Shown: in pieces, positions 52,563 through 63,165 of the stretch
Numbering within the stretch: position 1 is the stretch's first letter
Layout: every line of letters begins with the position of its first letter
Source: an uncultured Lentisphaerota bacterium
GTDB taxonomy: Bacteria > Verrucomicrobiota > Lentisphaeria > Victivallales > UBA1829
Reading direction: 5' to 3'
Assembly (NCBI GenBank): GCA_900320095.1
Contig: ONQZ01000011.1
Coordinates: 55,382 to 119,381, forward strand
Length of the DNA: 64,000 bases
Notes under the pieces: generated by a model
Told to the model about the DNA's origin: nothing
What the model saw: only the letters and a program-made list of their open reading frames with translations
The model's database searches: none
Made by a program: the position numbers and the translations under genes

Positions 52563-53545
52563 AAAAGTTCAAATTCCCGATGCGCTACGTGCCGATCTCG
52601 GCGACGATCCTGGTGTTCTTCATCGTCTACCTCATCGGCATCATCTCCTTCGACAACTTCGGTTCGCCGAAGGTGTTCCTCGACCTCTTCGTCGACAACG
52701 CCTACCTCGGCATCGCCGTTATCGGCACCGCGCTGGTGATCCTCACGGGCGGCATCGACCTTTCTGTCGGTTCCATCATCGCCTTCACCAGCATCCTGAT
52801 CGCGAAGATGATCGCCACGGGCAGCAACGCCCTCGTCGCGATCGCCCTCGCACTCGCGATCGGCATCGCGTTCGGCATGCTCCAGGGCTGGCTGATCCAC
52901 TGCTTCAGCCTGCCGCCGTTCCTCGTGACGCTCGCCGGCATGTTCTTCATCCGCGGCTGCGGCTTCATCGTGAGCGAGGAATCCATCGGCATCAAGAACG
53001 ACCCGGTGTTCAACTTCATCCAGAACGACCTCACGATCAAGCTCGGCAAGGGCATGAACCTCCGCTTCATCGTGATCGTGTACATCGTCGTGCTGCTCGC
53101 GGCGATCTTCTTCTCGCAGCGCACGCGCTCCGGACGCAGCATCTACGCCATCGGCGACAACGAACTCGCCGCGACGCTGATGGGCATCCCGGTCGGCCGC
53201 ACCAAGATCATGACCTACACGATCGCCGGATTCTGCTCCGCGCTCGCGGGCGTGGTTTACGCCGTGTACCTGAAGGCGGGCAACCCGCTGAACTGCGTCG
53301 GCCTGGAAATGGACGCCATCGCCGCGGTCGTGATCGGCGGCACGCTGCTCACGGGCGGCGTCGGCTACGTCTTCGGCTCGCTCTTCGGCGTGCTCGTGCT
53401 CGGCCTGATCCAGACGCTGATCGTGTTCGACGGGCGCATCAACTCCTGGTGGACCCGCATCATCGTCGGCCTCCTCGTGCTCGCGTTCATCTTCATGCAG
53501 AACCTGATCACGAAGATCTCCAAATCCAAATCGAAATCCCAGTAA
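52559..53545 (+). CDS. yjfF: Furanose ABC importer permease 2
   Basis: A 328-residue membrane permease matching E. coli YjfF: VILTGGIDLSVGSIIAFTSI, LAGMFFIRGCGFIVSEESIGI, VIGGTLLTGGVGYVFGSLFG and FDGRINSWWTRI are characteristic. It forms the channel with the YtfT-type permease. The start at 52559 is set by overlap with the upstream stop and by GGAGG. Normal length and no insert, in contrast to its partner. Confidence 0.92.
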   Translation: MKKFKFPMRYVPISATILVFFIVYLIGIISFDNFGSPKVFLDLFVDNAYLGIAVIGTALVILTGGIDLSVGSIIAFTSILIAKMIATGSNALVAIALALAIGIAFGMLQGWLIHCFSLPPFLVTLAGMFFIRGCGFIVSEESIGIKNDPVFNFIQNDLTIKLGKGMNLRFIVIVYIVVLLAAIFFSQRTRSGRSIYAIGDNELAATLMGIPVGRTKIMTYTIAGFCSALAGVVYAVYLKAGNPLNCVGLEMDAIAAVVIGGTLLTGGVGYVFGSLFGVLVLGLIQTLIVFDGRINSWWTRIIVGLLVLAFIFMQNLITKISKSKSKSQ

Positions 53546-53581
53546 CTTTTTCCTAACAACAACCAAAGAAAGGCAAGCAAC

Positions 53582-54586
53582 ATGAACAAGTTTGCAACCG
53601 TCATCATGGCCGCCGCGGCCGCGACGCTCCTCGTCACCGGATGCTCCAAGAGCGACAGCTCCAAGATCAAAGTCGGCTTCTCTCAGGTCGGCGCGGAATC
53701 CGACTGGCGCAAGGCCAGCACCGAGTCCATCAAGGGCGAGGCCGAAAAGCGCGCCAGCATCGAGCTGACGTTCTCCGACGCCCAGCAGAAGCAGGAAAAC
53801 CAGATCAAGGCCATCCGCAACTTCATCAGCAAGGGCGTGGACGTCATCTCCTTCTCGCCCGTCGTCGCCACCGGTTTCGAAGACGTCCTGAAGGAAGCCA
53901 AGGAAGCCGAGATCCCGGTCGTCCTCTTCGACCGCGCCGTTGACGTCTCCGAAGACGGCCTCTATGTCAGCTTCATCGGCTCCGACTTCGTGGAAGAAGG
54001 CCGCCGTGCAGGCCGCTGGGTCGTGAAAAACGTCGGCGAGAACGCCAACGTCGCCGAGCTCGTCGGCACCGTCGGCTCCGCCCCCGCCATCGACCGCAAG
54101 AAAGGCTTCGAAGAGATCATCGCGAACTATCCCGGCATCAAGATCATCAAGTCCCAGAGCGGCGATTTCACCCGTGCCAAAGGCAAGGAAGTCATGGAAT
54201 CGTTCCTGAAGTCTCCTGAAGCCGACCAGATCCAGGTCCTCTTCGCCCACAACGACGACATGGCGCTCGGCGCGATCCAGGCCATCGAAGAAGCCGGCAA
54301 GAAGCCCGGCAAGGACATCATCATCATCTCCATCGACGGCGTCAAGACCATGTTCGAGCAGATCCTCGCCGGCAACGCCAACTGCACCGTCGAGTGCAAC
54401 CCGCTCATCGGCGCCCAGCTCTTCGACGTGGTCGAACAGATCCACGCCGGCAAGAGCGTTCCCTCCCGCATCCCCTCCGTGGAAGGCGTGTATGACAACG
54501 TCGGCGGTGTCAACGTCGGCACCGACAGAGAGCCCGTCGTCACCAAGAAGATCACGCAGGAGATCGTCGACAGCCGCAAGTATTGA
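53582..54586 (+). CDS. ytfQ: Furanose-binding lipoprotein of the ABC importer
   Basis: A 334-residue periplasmic binding protein, very like E. coli YtfQ (galactofuranose binding): KVGFSQVGAESDWRKAST, FSDAQQKQENQIKAIRNFI, DVISFSPVVATGFEDVLKEA and FIGSDFVEEGRRAGRWV. Unlike YtfQ, it has a lipobox (LVTGC, Cys21), so it is membrane-anchored. It is last in the operon, 36 bases after yjfF. Known relatives bind galactofuranose and sometimes arabinofuranose; the adjacent arabinanase operon makes arabinofuranose or arabino-oligosaccharide-derived sugar a fair alternative ligand. A terminator follows. Confidence 0.92.
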   Translation: MNKFATVIMAAAAATLLVTGCSKSDSSKIKVGFSQVGAESDWRKASTESIKGEAEKRASIELTFSDAQQKQENQIKAIRNFISKGVDVISFSPVVATGFEDVLKEAKEAEIPVVLFDRAVDVSEDGLYVSFIGSDFVEEGRRAGRWVVKNVGENANVAELVGTVGSAPAIDRKKGFEEIIANYPGIKIIKSQSGDFTRAKGKEVMESFLKSPEADQIQVLFAHNDDMALGAIQAIEEAGKKPGKDIIIISIDGVKTMFEQILAGNANCTVECNPLIGAQLFDVVEQIHAGKSVPSRIPSVEGVYDNVGGVNVGTDREPVVTKKITQEIVDSRKY

Positions 54587-54647
54587 TCGGCTGAAGACCG
54601 CCTGAACGGGACCGGTTTCATCATCCGGTTTCCCGGCACTGATCCCG

Positions 54648-54680
54648 AACCGGGAAGGCCAAGCGCTTTCCCGGTTTTTT
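54648..54680 (+). terminator. Terminator of the ABC importer operon
   Basis: AACCGGGAA (54648-54656) pairs with TTCCCGGTT (54668-54676), ending in a run of T to 54680. Confidence 0.85.
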
Positions 54681-54713
54681 CGTGCTTTTTTTCGGCTTTT
54701 TCCGGTTTTCGGG

Positions 54714-54742
54714 TTGTTTTTCGGACCTTTCCGGTGTATGGT
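54714..54742 (+). promoter_or_regulatory. Promoter of the rhamnogalacturonan acetylesterase gene
   Basis: TTGTTT at 54714-54719, 17 bp spacer, TATGGT at 54737-54742. Confidence 0.6.
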
Positions 54743-54788
54743 ATCGGAAAAACATTCGCGAATCAATTCGTTTTCAGGAGTCCCGACC

Positions 54789-55664
54789 ATGAAAAAACTG
54801 CTTGCCGCCGTCTTCGCTTCCGCCGTGTTCACCCTCGCCGCCGCCGATATCCACATGGCGGGCGACTCCACCATGATGACCTACCGCGGCAAGGACGCGC
54901 CGCAGCAGGGCTGGGGACAGCGCATGCAGGAACTCGTGAAGGACGGCGTGACCGTGAAGAACCGTTCCATCGGCGGGCGCTCGACGAAGAGCTTCAAGGC
55001 GGAAAAACGCTGGGAGGGATTGCTCCGCGAGGTCAAGAAGGGCGACTTCGTGATCATTCAGTTCGGGCACAACGACGGCACGAAGGCGAAGCCGGAACGC
55101 TACACCGACCCGAAGACCGAGTACAAGGAGAACATGAAAGGCTTCGTGGAGGACGTCCGCAAGGCGGGCGGCATCCCCGTGATCGCCACGTCCATCCCGT
55201 TCGGCATCTACCTGGAGGACGGCTCGCTGAAGCCCGCCGGATTCCTGAATCCCTATCTGCAATCCGCGCGCGAGGTGGCCGCCGAGACGAAATGCGACCT
55301 GGTCGACCTGTACGCGTATGCCGACAGGGAGCTGAACGCCGCGGGGGAGAAGAAGGGCACGCTGCTGTATCTGGAGCTGAAGCCCGGCGAATATCCGAAC
55401 TATCCTGAGGGCAGGTCCGACCGCTGCCACATCAGTTTCCGCGGCGCGCTCTTCTATGCGAAGGCGTTTGCCCTGCTCGCGAAACAGAACAAGCTCCCGA
55501 TCGCGGAGCTCTTCAAGGCGTCGGACGTGTCCCCGATGGATGCCGCGCTGAACGAAAAGGACACCTTCATCGTCAAAAAGGATGAGGCTAAAACGGATGA
55601 GAAAAAGCCGGAAACCGAGGTAAAACCGGATGCCGCGAAGGACCAGCCGTCCGCGACCCGCTGA
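54789..55664 (+). CDS. Secreted rhamnogalacturonan acetylesterase-like SGNH hydrolase (CE12)
   Basis: A 291-residue SGNH esterase that deacetylates rhamnogalacturonan or related pectin. A signal peptide of 18-19 residues precedes DIHMAGDSTMMTYRG with nucleophile Ser27; the other SGNH blocks are RSIGGRSTKSF, QFGHNDGTKAKPE (Asn95) and the catalytic Asp211-His214 pair in SDRCHISFRGA. The C-terminal 45 residues form a charged, Lys/Glu/Pro-rich tail. The start at 54789 is fixed by AGGAG. It has its own promoter and fits the pectin theme of its neighbours. Confidence 0.88.
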   Translation: MKKLLAAVFASAVFTLAAADIHMAGDSTMMTYRGKDAPQQGWGQRMQELVKDGVTVKNRSIGGRSTKSFKAEKRWEGLLREVKKGDFVIIQFGHNDGTKAKPERYTDPKTEYKENMKGFVEDVRKAGGIPVIATSIPFGIYLEDGSLKPAGFLNPYLQSAREVAAETKCDLVDLYAYADRELNAAGEKKGTLLYLELKPGEYPNYPEGRSDRCHISFRGALFYAKAFALLAKQNKLPIAELFKASDVSPMDAALNEKDTFIVKKDEAKTDEKKPETEVKPDAAKDQPSATR

Positions 55665-55701
55665 ATCCGCCGCTTTTTTCGCGGAAAAATGACCGTTTTG
55701 C

Positions 55702-55730
55702 TTGATTTTACACGCATTCGATAGTATAAT
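55702..55730 (+). promoter_or_regulatory. Promoter of the sensor-like gene
   Basis: TTGATT at 55702-55707, 17 bp spacer, perfect TATAAT at 55725-55730. Confidence 0.75.
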
Positions 55731-55785
55731 ATTCTCTGTGTAAATCGGAAAACCGGATTTCCGGATTCTGTTCAGGAGAATGGAT

Positions 55786-57609
55786 TTGAAACGCCTGCTT
55801 TTCAAGCTGTTTTTGTTTTGCGCCGTGCTGATGGCCGGTCGGTCCTTGTTCGATTGCGGTTTGCCCGCGAGGGCGGATCTGCTGCCTGAGCCGCTGCACT
55901 TCAAGCGCATCCTGATCCTGTTCCCCGCCGAAGCCGGACCTCGTGCCCAGGAGGAGTTCCTGACGGGACTGGCGGAGGTGCGTGAGCAGCACGAGGCGGA
56001 ATACCGCGAGCTCATGCGGAAGTGGCGCGAGACGGAGCCGGAACGCAAGGTGAGGAAACAAGCGAAGCTGGACAGGATCGCCGAACAATTCGGCGAAAAC
56101 TGGTGGGAGGACATTGAGGATCCCGACGTTTTCTCCATGCTCCCCGAGGAACGGGAGATGATGTATGTGCATCCGTCTTTCCTGAACGAAACGGAAGTGA
56201 TCCCCGTTCGGGTCGAAAACTCATTCCATAGCAGCGTGGTTCTTCCCGATGATGAATTCAGAAAGTTATACGAGGCGAAAGGTCGGTACAGTGCCGTGAT
56301 CGTCGTCGCGTCCGACGTGATCGCCTCGTCGATCGCGAATTTGCTCGACGGGGATTACGACATCAATTTCAAAACGAAAAACCTGAACGGCGAGCTCGCC
56401 GTGGTGTTCGCGGGCGTGAGCTCGTTCGATGAAAAACTCCGCATATACACCGATACAAGGGATTCGGAACGAAAGGAACTTAATAACTTCGCGATCGTGC
56501 ACCCCGCGGACCCGTGGCCGAACGTGGATCTGGCGCTTCGGGCGTTCCCGAATACGAAGAAGGTCGTGCTGCTGGCGTCCCGCGTGAACTGGGACGAAAA
56601 GAAAGAGGCGGCGCTCCGCGACAAGCTCGGCCCGGGGAAGATGCTGAAGAGCTTTCTGCTTCCCGATTCCGTCACTCCATCCGATTCTGTGCCCGGAGAC
56701 TATTCCCAGGTGATGAGGCAGCAGTATCCGTCGCTTGGCGAGGTCCCCGGCGCGGAGATCGAGGCGTTCCGGGCGGCGGTTCAAGCTGAAATGCAACCGG
56801 ACACGGTCATCGTTTCGCTGTCCTCGTTCGAATGGGGGCTTGACCCTGTGGAATGGCTGCCCGCCGACTTCGACGCGTGCCCGATCTTCGCGGACACACC
56901 GCCCACGCGGAAAAACGCGGTCGGGGGCTTCTGCCGTTCCATGAAGAAGCTCGCGGTCCAGGCCGGCGACCTGCTGGAAGAGCTCGGAAAGGCTCCGCTG
57001 GAGGCGTCGCGGCAGAATCTCCCGATGACCATCCCGGAGAGCGATGAGCTGTGGCTCAACGAGGCGGCGCTGAAGCGATACGGCCTGAACCTGTCCGATT
57101 TCCCGGAAAACGGCGTCCTGGCGAACACGGCGACCAAAAAAGCGCCGAGGATCCGGGTATATCAGACCTGGACCCGGAAACGCATCTTCGCTCTGCTCGC
57201 CGCGAACGCCGCCGTGCTGGGCGGACTGGCGCTGGTCACACTGCTTTCCATTCGCGCGCGCCGCAGAAGACGCGTTCTGGCGGAAAAGATCTATGAATCC
57301 CTGCCGGTGCGCGTGCTGGTGACGGACCGCGAAGGCCGCATCATCGACTATCACATGCAATACGGCGAGATGACGCAGACGGGTGAAATCCCGTGGCGGA
57401 ACATCAATTCCGTGCCGTGGCTCCAGGATATCGACGCGGGCAAGGCCGTGCGCGAGGCGTTCGACACGGGCAGAACGATCATCCGCGAGTACGAGATCGA
57501 CGGCGAACGGCGCGTCGTGGTGCTGTCCAGTACGCCGTCGGATGTCTTCGGCCGCGCCGCCGTGATCGCGGTCAGCAGCGATACGCCTCAGCAGAGGCCG
57601 CAGGCGTAA
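55786..57609 (+). CDS. Membrane sensor-like protein: periplasmic ABC-substrate-binding-like domain plus cytoplasmic PAS-like domain
   Basis: A protein of about 607 residues. A TTG at 55786 is favoured as start because AGGAG ends at 55778, too close to the ATG at 55780. After a signal/anchor helix comes a large periplasmic region (about 30-460), with a coiled segment at 65-105 and then alternating strands and helices (VIVVASDVIASSIANLL, NGELAVVFAGVSSF, KKVVLLASRVNW) resembling ABC_sub_bind-type folds. A second membrane helix lies at about 466-487 (LLAANAAVLGGLALVTLLS), followed by a small PAS-like domain of about 100 residues (VRVLVTDREGRIIDYHMQ). No kinase, GGDEF or DNA-binding output follows; the signal must pass to another protein. 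Domain calls are moderate. Confidence 0.65.
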   Translation: MKRLLFKLFLFCAVLMAGRSLFDCGLPARADLLPEPLHFKRILILFPAEAGPRAQEEFLTGLAEVREQHEAEYRELMRKWRETEPERKVRKQAKLDRIAEQFGENWWEDIEDPDVFSMLPEEREMMYVHPSFLNETEVIPVRVENSFHSSVVLPDDEFRKLYEAKGRYSAVIVVASDVIASSIANLLDGDYDINFKTKNLNGELAVVFAGVSSFDEKLRIYTDTRDSERKELNNFAIVHPADPWPNVDLALRAFPNTKKVVLLASRVNWDEKKEAALRDKLGPGKMLKSFLLPDSVTPSDSVPGDYSQVMRQQYPSLGEVPGAEIEAFRAAVQAEMQPDTVIVSLSSFEWGLDPVEWLPADFDACPIFADTPPTRKNAVGGFCRSMKKLAVQAGDLLEELGKAPLEASRQNLPMTIPESDELWLNEAALKRYGLNLSDFPENGVLANTATKKAPRIRVYQTWTRKRIFALLAANAAVLGGLALVTLLSIRARRRRRVLAEKIYESLPVRVLVTDREGRIIDYHMQYGEMTQTGEIPWRNINSVPWLQDIDAGKAVREAFDTGRTIIREYEIDGERRVVVLSSTPSDVFGRAAVIAVSSDTPQQRPQA

Positions 57610-57656
57610 TCCACTTTTTTCTTGAACGGGGAAGGGGGCGTTTTTGTACCCTGAGT

Positions 57657-58742
57657 TTAGGAAATCCAGCCGCCGCCGAGGAGACGTTCGCCGTCGTAGA
57701 TGACGGCCGCCTGTCCGGGCGTGACCGCGCGTTGCGGCGTGTCGAACCGGATGAAGACCACGCCGTTCGGCGAGAGCAGAACCGAGGCGTCCGCCGGGCG
57801 CGAACGATAGCGGATTTGTACTTGCGCGCGGAATTCGACGGCTTCGGCGGGCTTGCTGATCCAGTGCGCGCACGGCAGCACGAGCGAATTGCGCAGGAGG
57901 TCGTCCGGATTTGTCGTGAGAAAGACCTTGTTTTCGCCCGCGTCGATGCGGCTGACCCACGCCGGGACGCCCATCGCCACGCCCGTGCCCTTGCGCTGCC
58001 CGATCGTGTACGCGTAGATGCCGTCGTGCCGCCCGAGGATGCGCCCGTCGGACGCGGCGGCGAACGTCCCGCCGGGCACGGTCTCGCCGAAGTGGTCGTG
58101 CAGGAACTCCGCCGCGGTCTTGTCCGGCGGCATGAAGCACGCGTCCTGGCTTTCCTTCGATTCGGCGTTCGGGAGCCCGAGCTCGCGGGCGATCTCGCGC
58201 ACCTCGGGTTTCGTCATGCCGCCGAGCGGGAAGACGATGCGCGCGAGCTGTTCCTGCGAGAGCCCGAAGAGGAAATACGACTGGTCCTTTTCGCGGTACG
58301 AGCCGCGGGCGAGGGTGGTTTCCCCGTTTTCGGCGTCGACCGCTTTCGCGTAATGTCCCGTGGCGAACGCCGCGCAGCTGTATTGTTCCATCAGCGGCAT
58401 GAGCGCGCCGAATTTGACCTTCGGATTGCAGATGGCGCACGGGTTCGGCGTGAAGCCGGATTTGTACATGTCCCAGCACGGACGCAGGACGGATTGTTCG
58501 AACGCTTTCGAGCAGTCGGCGTGAATGAGTTCGATCCCGAGCTTTGCGGCGGTGTCGGCGGCCTTCTGTTGCGTGGTTTCCCCACCGGGGAGAAGCGTCA
58601 TGTGGACGCCTGTGACCCGATAGCCCGCGCGGAGCGCGAGGACGGCAGCGACGGCGGAATCGACTCCGCCGCTGAACGCGAGCAGGATGCGAGAGCCTTG
58701 CGGGAGGCTGCGGAAAGGCGTGTAGGAGGCGTTCTGCGGCAT
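57657..58742 (-). CDS. mnmA: tRNA-specific 2-thiouridylase MnmA
   Basis: A 361-residue enzyme that thiolates U34 of tRNA Lys, Glu and Gln. The ATP PP-loop SGGVDS is at 24-29; the catalytic cysteines are Cys102 (NPCAICN) and Cys202 (SQDACFM); ATGHYAK and DGIYAYTIGQRKG are conserved. Length is standard. It is last in the operon FHA-ftsH-yggU-mnmA, with three bases between the yggU stop and its ATG. It converges on the sensor gene. Confidence 0.95.
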   Translation of the reverse strand: MPQNASYTPFRSLPQGSRILLAFSGGVDSAVAAVLALRAGYRVTGVHMTLLPGGETTQQKAADTAAKLGIELIHADCSKAFEQSVLRPCWDMYKSGFTPNPCAICNPKVKFGALMPLMEQYSCAAFATGHYAKAVDAENGETTLARGSYREKDQSYFLFGLSQEQLARIVFPLGGMTKPEVREIARELGLPNAESKESQDACFMPPDKTAAEFLHDHFGETVPGGTFAAASDGRILGRHDGIYAYTIGQRKGTGVAMGVPAWVSRIDAGENKVFLTTNPDDLLRNSLVLPCAHWISKPAEAVEFRAQVQIRYRSRPADASVLLSPNGVVFIRFDTPQRAVTPGQAAVIYDGERLLGGGWIS

Positions 58743-58745
58743 GGT

Positions 58746-59048
58746 TCACTCCAGCGTGGCGGCGAGTGCGGCGGCCGTGACGCCCGGCAGGAAAACGACT
58801 TTGTCGCGCGAGGTCTGGCCGGAGACCAGCGAGACGGCGCTTTTCGGCAGTTTCAGCTTCTTCGCCAGAAACACGCACAGTTCCTTGTTCGCCTTGCCGT
58901 CGACGGGCGGCGCCGCGAGCGAGATCTTCAATGCCGTGCCGTAGACGCCCGCGACCGCGGTGCGCTTCGCGCCGGGCTGGACATGGCACGACAAAAACAC
59001 CCCTGACTCATTGACGCGGATCAGGGGTGCGAGAGTTTCGGTCGTCAT
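58746..59048 (-). CDS. DUF167/YggU family protein
   Basis: A 100-residue protein of the YggU family (DUF167). HVQPGAKRTAVAGVYG and LKISLAAPPVDGKANKEL are the family hallmarks, and KSAVSLVSGQTSRDKVV closes the fold. The biochemical role is unknown in any organism. It sits between ftsH (15 bases) and mnmA (3 bases) in one operon. Confidence 0.9.
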   Translation of the reverse strand: MTTETLAPLIRVNESGVFLSCHVQPGAKRTAVAGVYGTALKISLAAPPVDGKANKELCVFLAKKLKLPKSAVSLVSGQTSRDKVVFLPGVTAAALAATLE

Positions 59049-59063
59049 GCGGACGCTCCGTGA

Positions 59064-61214
<2,151 letters not shown>

Positions 61215-61217
61215 GTG

Positions 61218-61790
61218 TTAAACAATCCGGGTCACGACGTCCTGCGCGGCGGGGATGAACGCGTTGGCGTTCTGGCCTTCCATGAAGCTCTTCACGAAGA
61301 GTCCGAGGATGGCGAGGAAGATGAGTGCGAGGAGAACGACGATGATGATCATGAGCTTGTTGGAGAGGCCGCTGCCCTGCTTGCGTTCGGTGAAACCGGT
61401 GCTGGTGACGGACTTGATTGTCTGGGTCGTGCTGGCGGCGTTGATGTCGATGCCGGTCTGTGTCTTCTGGATCGACATGGTCATGGTCTTGTCTTCGGTG
61501 TCGAAGAGCAGTTCGAACGCGCCGATGCGGACGATGTCGCCGTTCTGCAGTTCATATTCCTCGGTGAGCGGGGCGCCGTTGACCTTGGTGCCGTTGGTGG
61601 AACCGGCGTCGGCGATGACGAACTTGTCGCCGCTGCGCGTGACTTTGCAGTGAAGCGTACTGACGGTGGGGTCCTTCAGGCAAATGGTGCGCTCGTCGGA
61701 GCGGCCGATGGTGATCTCATCCTGTTTCAGTTCAAACATCTGACCGCGAAGCTGTTCGCTGAGCACGACGAATTTCGGAATAGCGGGCAT
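61218..61790 (-). CDS. FHA-domain membrane protein
   Basis: A 190-residue protein with an N-terminal FHA domain that binds phosphothreonine peptides: ITIGRSDERTICLKDPTVS and DAGSTNGTKVNG hold the conserved GR, S and N residues. A Thr/Ser-rich linker (about 105-140) precedes one transmembrane helix at about 147-170 and a short extracytoplasmic tail, so the FHA domain faces the cytoplasm. It leads the ftsH operon, suggesting that it brings phosphorylated partners to FtsH or the membrane; this is inference. Confidence 0.85.
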   Translation of the reverse strand: MPAIPKFVVLSEQLRGQMFELKQDEITIGRSDERTICLKDPTVSTLHCKVTRSGDKFVIADAGSTNGTKVNGAPLTEEYELQNGDIVRIGAFELLFDTEDKTMTMSIQKTQTGIDINAASTTQTIKSVTSTGFTERKQGSGLSNKLMIIIVVLLALIFLAILGLFVKSFMEGQNANAFIPAAQDVVTRIV

Positions 61791-61882
61791 TTCCAGATAA
61801 ACTCCTGATTTGAATTGAATCGCATCCGCCGCATGAGGTGCGCGAAGGCGAAGTTGTTGACTTGGGGCGATAGTTGTCTTTT

Positions 61883-61910
61883 AATATATAGCTTAGAAAA
61901 CGGATTTCAA
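61883..61910 (-). promoter_or_regulatory. Promoter of the FHA-ftsH-yggU-mnmA operon
   Basis: On the minus strand TTGAAA (61910-61905), 16 bp spacer, TATATT (61888-61883). Confidence 0.65.
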
Positions 61911-61954
61911 ACCCGGAAACAAAGTTTTTCGGGATTATTTGCGTACATTCCTAA

Positions 61955-62029
61955 AGAAAAAGGAGCGCTGCACGCACACGGTCGCAGTGTGCGCGAGCGG
62001 AGCCGCGCACTCTATCGGTGCTTGCAGCG
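61955..62029 (-). terminator. Long palindromic terminator, also a repeat element copy
   Basis: Outer arms CGCTGCA (61966-61972) and TGCAGCG (62023-62029); inner hairpin GTGCGCG/CGCGCAC (61989-62010), which matches 18781-18803. On the minus strand it is followed by CTCCTTTTTC. It starts directly at the stop codon of the next gene. Confidence 0.7.
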
Positions 62030-62641
62030 TTAATCTTTCGGGATGATCTTGTGGTCCTGCGCCGCCTCCAGCAGGACTTTGAGCAGGATCGACTTTTCGG
62101 ACGGGGTTTCCACGTGGAAGCGTTCGGGTGCTTCAGCGAGCTCGCGCCAGTAGGCGCGGACTTCGGATGATGCCGGGGAACCGGACTTGTCCGGGAAGAG
62201 GTCGAGCAGGAAATCCAGAATCTGCCAGACGAGCTTGACCTGATCGTGCGAGAAGGACGAGATGAAGTCGTCCGTGACGCGCTTCATCTCCGGGTAGACC
62301 CAGCGGCCGCGGATCGACCACGCCAGCGGCATCATGCAGCGGAAGAGCATTTCGGGCTCGGGCAGGCGCGTGAGGTCCGCGCCGGGCAGGACCGGATTGC
62401 AGAAGAGCTCCGGGTCGTCGTCGCTTCCGGCGCGTTCGTAGACGAAATCGAGGATGCCGAAGAAGATCTCCGCGAGCTCGAGCCTGCGGTCGGGCGGATA
62501 GTAGCGCGGATTGTCGGAGATGGCATCTTCGAGCTTCCGTTTTGTGTCGAAGACGGGCGCTTCGTTGGGGCGTTTAAAGAGCTTGTCCAGCTCGTTCTGG
62601 AACGCCTCGATGTCGCGCTGGATGCCGTGTCTGTCCGGCAT
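62030..62641 (-). CDS. Conserved-looking protein of unknown function
   Basis: A 203-residue cytoplasmic, acidic, mostly helical protein (RRLELAEIFFGILDFVYERA; KLVWQILDFLLDLFPDKSG). I do not recognise it. The start at 62641 is chosen because the longer frame runs back through the upstream TSCPD gene. It begins 5 bases after that gene and shares its promoter. The repeated LDF/LDLF helical pattern could indicate a protein-interaction fold, without clear motif. Confidence 0.65.
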   Translation of the reverse strand: MPDRHGIQRDIEAFQNELDKLFKRPNEAPVFDTKRKLEDAISDNPRYYPPDRRLELAEIFFGILDFVYERAGSDDDPELFCNPVLPGADLTRLPEPEMLFRCMMPLAWSIRGRWVYPEMKRVTDDFISSFSHDQVKLVWQILDFLLDLFPDKSGSPASSEVRAYWRELAEAPERFHVETPSEKSILLKVLLEAAQDHKIIPKD

Positions 62642-62646
62642 GGTCG

Positions 62647-62907
62647 TCAGCCGAGCCTTCCCGCGAGGATCTCTTTCAGCGCCTTGGCGAGCTGGTCGGT
62701 GCAGGACGTGCCTTTGCCGCCGCAGTCGACGCCTTCGAGCATGTCGATGACTTCCTGCGGCTTCTTGCCCTTCACGAGGATGCCGATGGCGGTGAGGTTG
62801 CCGGGGCAGCCGCCCGTGAATGCCACGTTGGTGATGACGCCGTTGTCGATGTCGATGTCGATCTGGGAAGAGCAGACGAGCTGGCTTGTCTTGTAGGTGT
62901 AGTGCAT
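62647..62907 (-). CDS. TSCPD-domain protein
   Basis: An 86-residue single TSCPD domain protein (TIGR03905-like). [17 protein letters not shown] and [14 protein letters not shown] are the defining blocks; three Cys residues (GGCPG, DCGG, TSC) may bind metal. In larger proteins this domain is found at the end of class II ribonucleotide reductases; the function of the stand-alone form is not established. It has its own promoter and leads a two-gene unit. Confidence 0.88.
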   Translation of the reverse strand: MHYTYKTSQLVCSSQIDIDIDNGVITNVAFTGGCPGNLTAIGILVKGKKPQEVIDMLEGVDCGGKGTSCTDQLAKALKEILAGRLG

Positions 62908-62951
62908 GGCGGAGTCCTTTCGGGATGTATGAAAAAGGGTTGCGGTCTCTT

Positions 62952-62980
62952 AATGTAGCACGAAAAAACGAAAAGACCAA
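62952..62980 (-). promoter_or_regulatory. Promoter of the TSCPD gene pair
   Basis: On the minus strand TTGGTC (62980-62975), 17 bp spacer, TACATT (62957-62952). Confidence 0.5.
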
Positions 62981-63010
62981 TTGCAAAGCGGAAAAAAGAG
63001 GGAAAAAGTC

Positions 63011-63038
63011 TTGCAATCGGGAAAAAACAAGCTATATT
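63011..63038 (+). promoter_or_regulatory. Promoter of the tadA-like gene start
   Basis: TTGCAA at 63011-63016, 16 bp spacer, TATATT at 63033-63038. Confidence 0.6.
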
Positions 63039-63116
63039 TTCGGGACACTTTTTATTTTGAATTAGTATTTCGGCGGATGGTCCTGCCGGAATGAAACGAT
63101 ATGGAGCGGATGATCC

Positions 63117-63165
63117 GTGGACGGCAGAAACGACCAGTTTTTTATGCGTGAGGCGCTGAACGAGG
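63117..63165 (+). pseudogene. Start of a tadA-like (tRNA adenosine deaminase) gene, cut off
   Basis: From a GTG at 63117 the frame reads [18 protein letters not shown], which resembles the beginning of TadA-type nucleoside deaminases (FMREAL.EA), preceded by GGAG and a promoter. After about 16-18 codons the sequence turns into the reverse complement of a thrS fragment, so the remainder of the gene is missing. The call rests on a short match and the exact breakpoint (about 63155-63175) is uncertain. Confidence 0.4.

Noticed and set aside
52208..54874. Minus-strand frame of 888 codons over permease 2 and the binding protein
   Set aside because: It crosses two well-recognised genes and their intergenic spacer and has no recognisable content.
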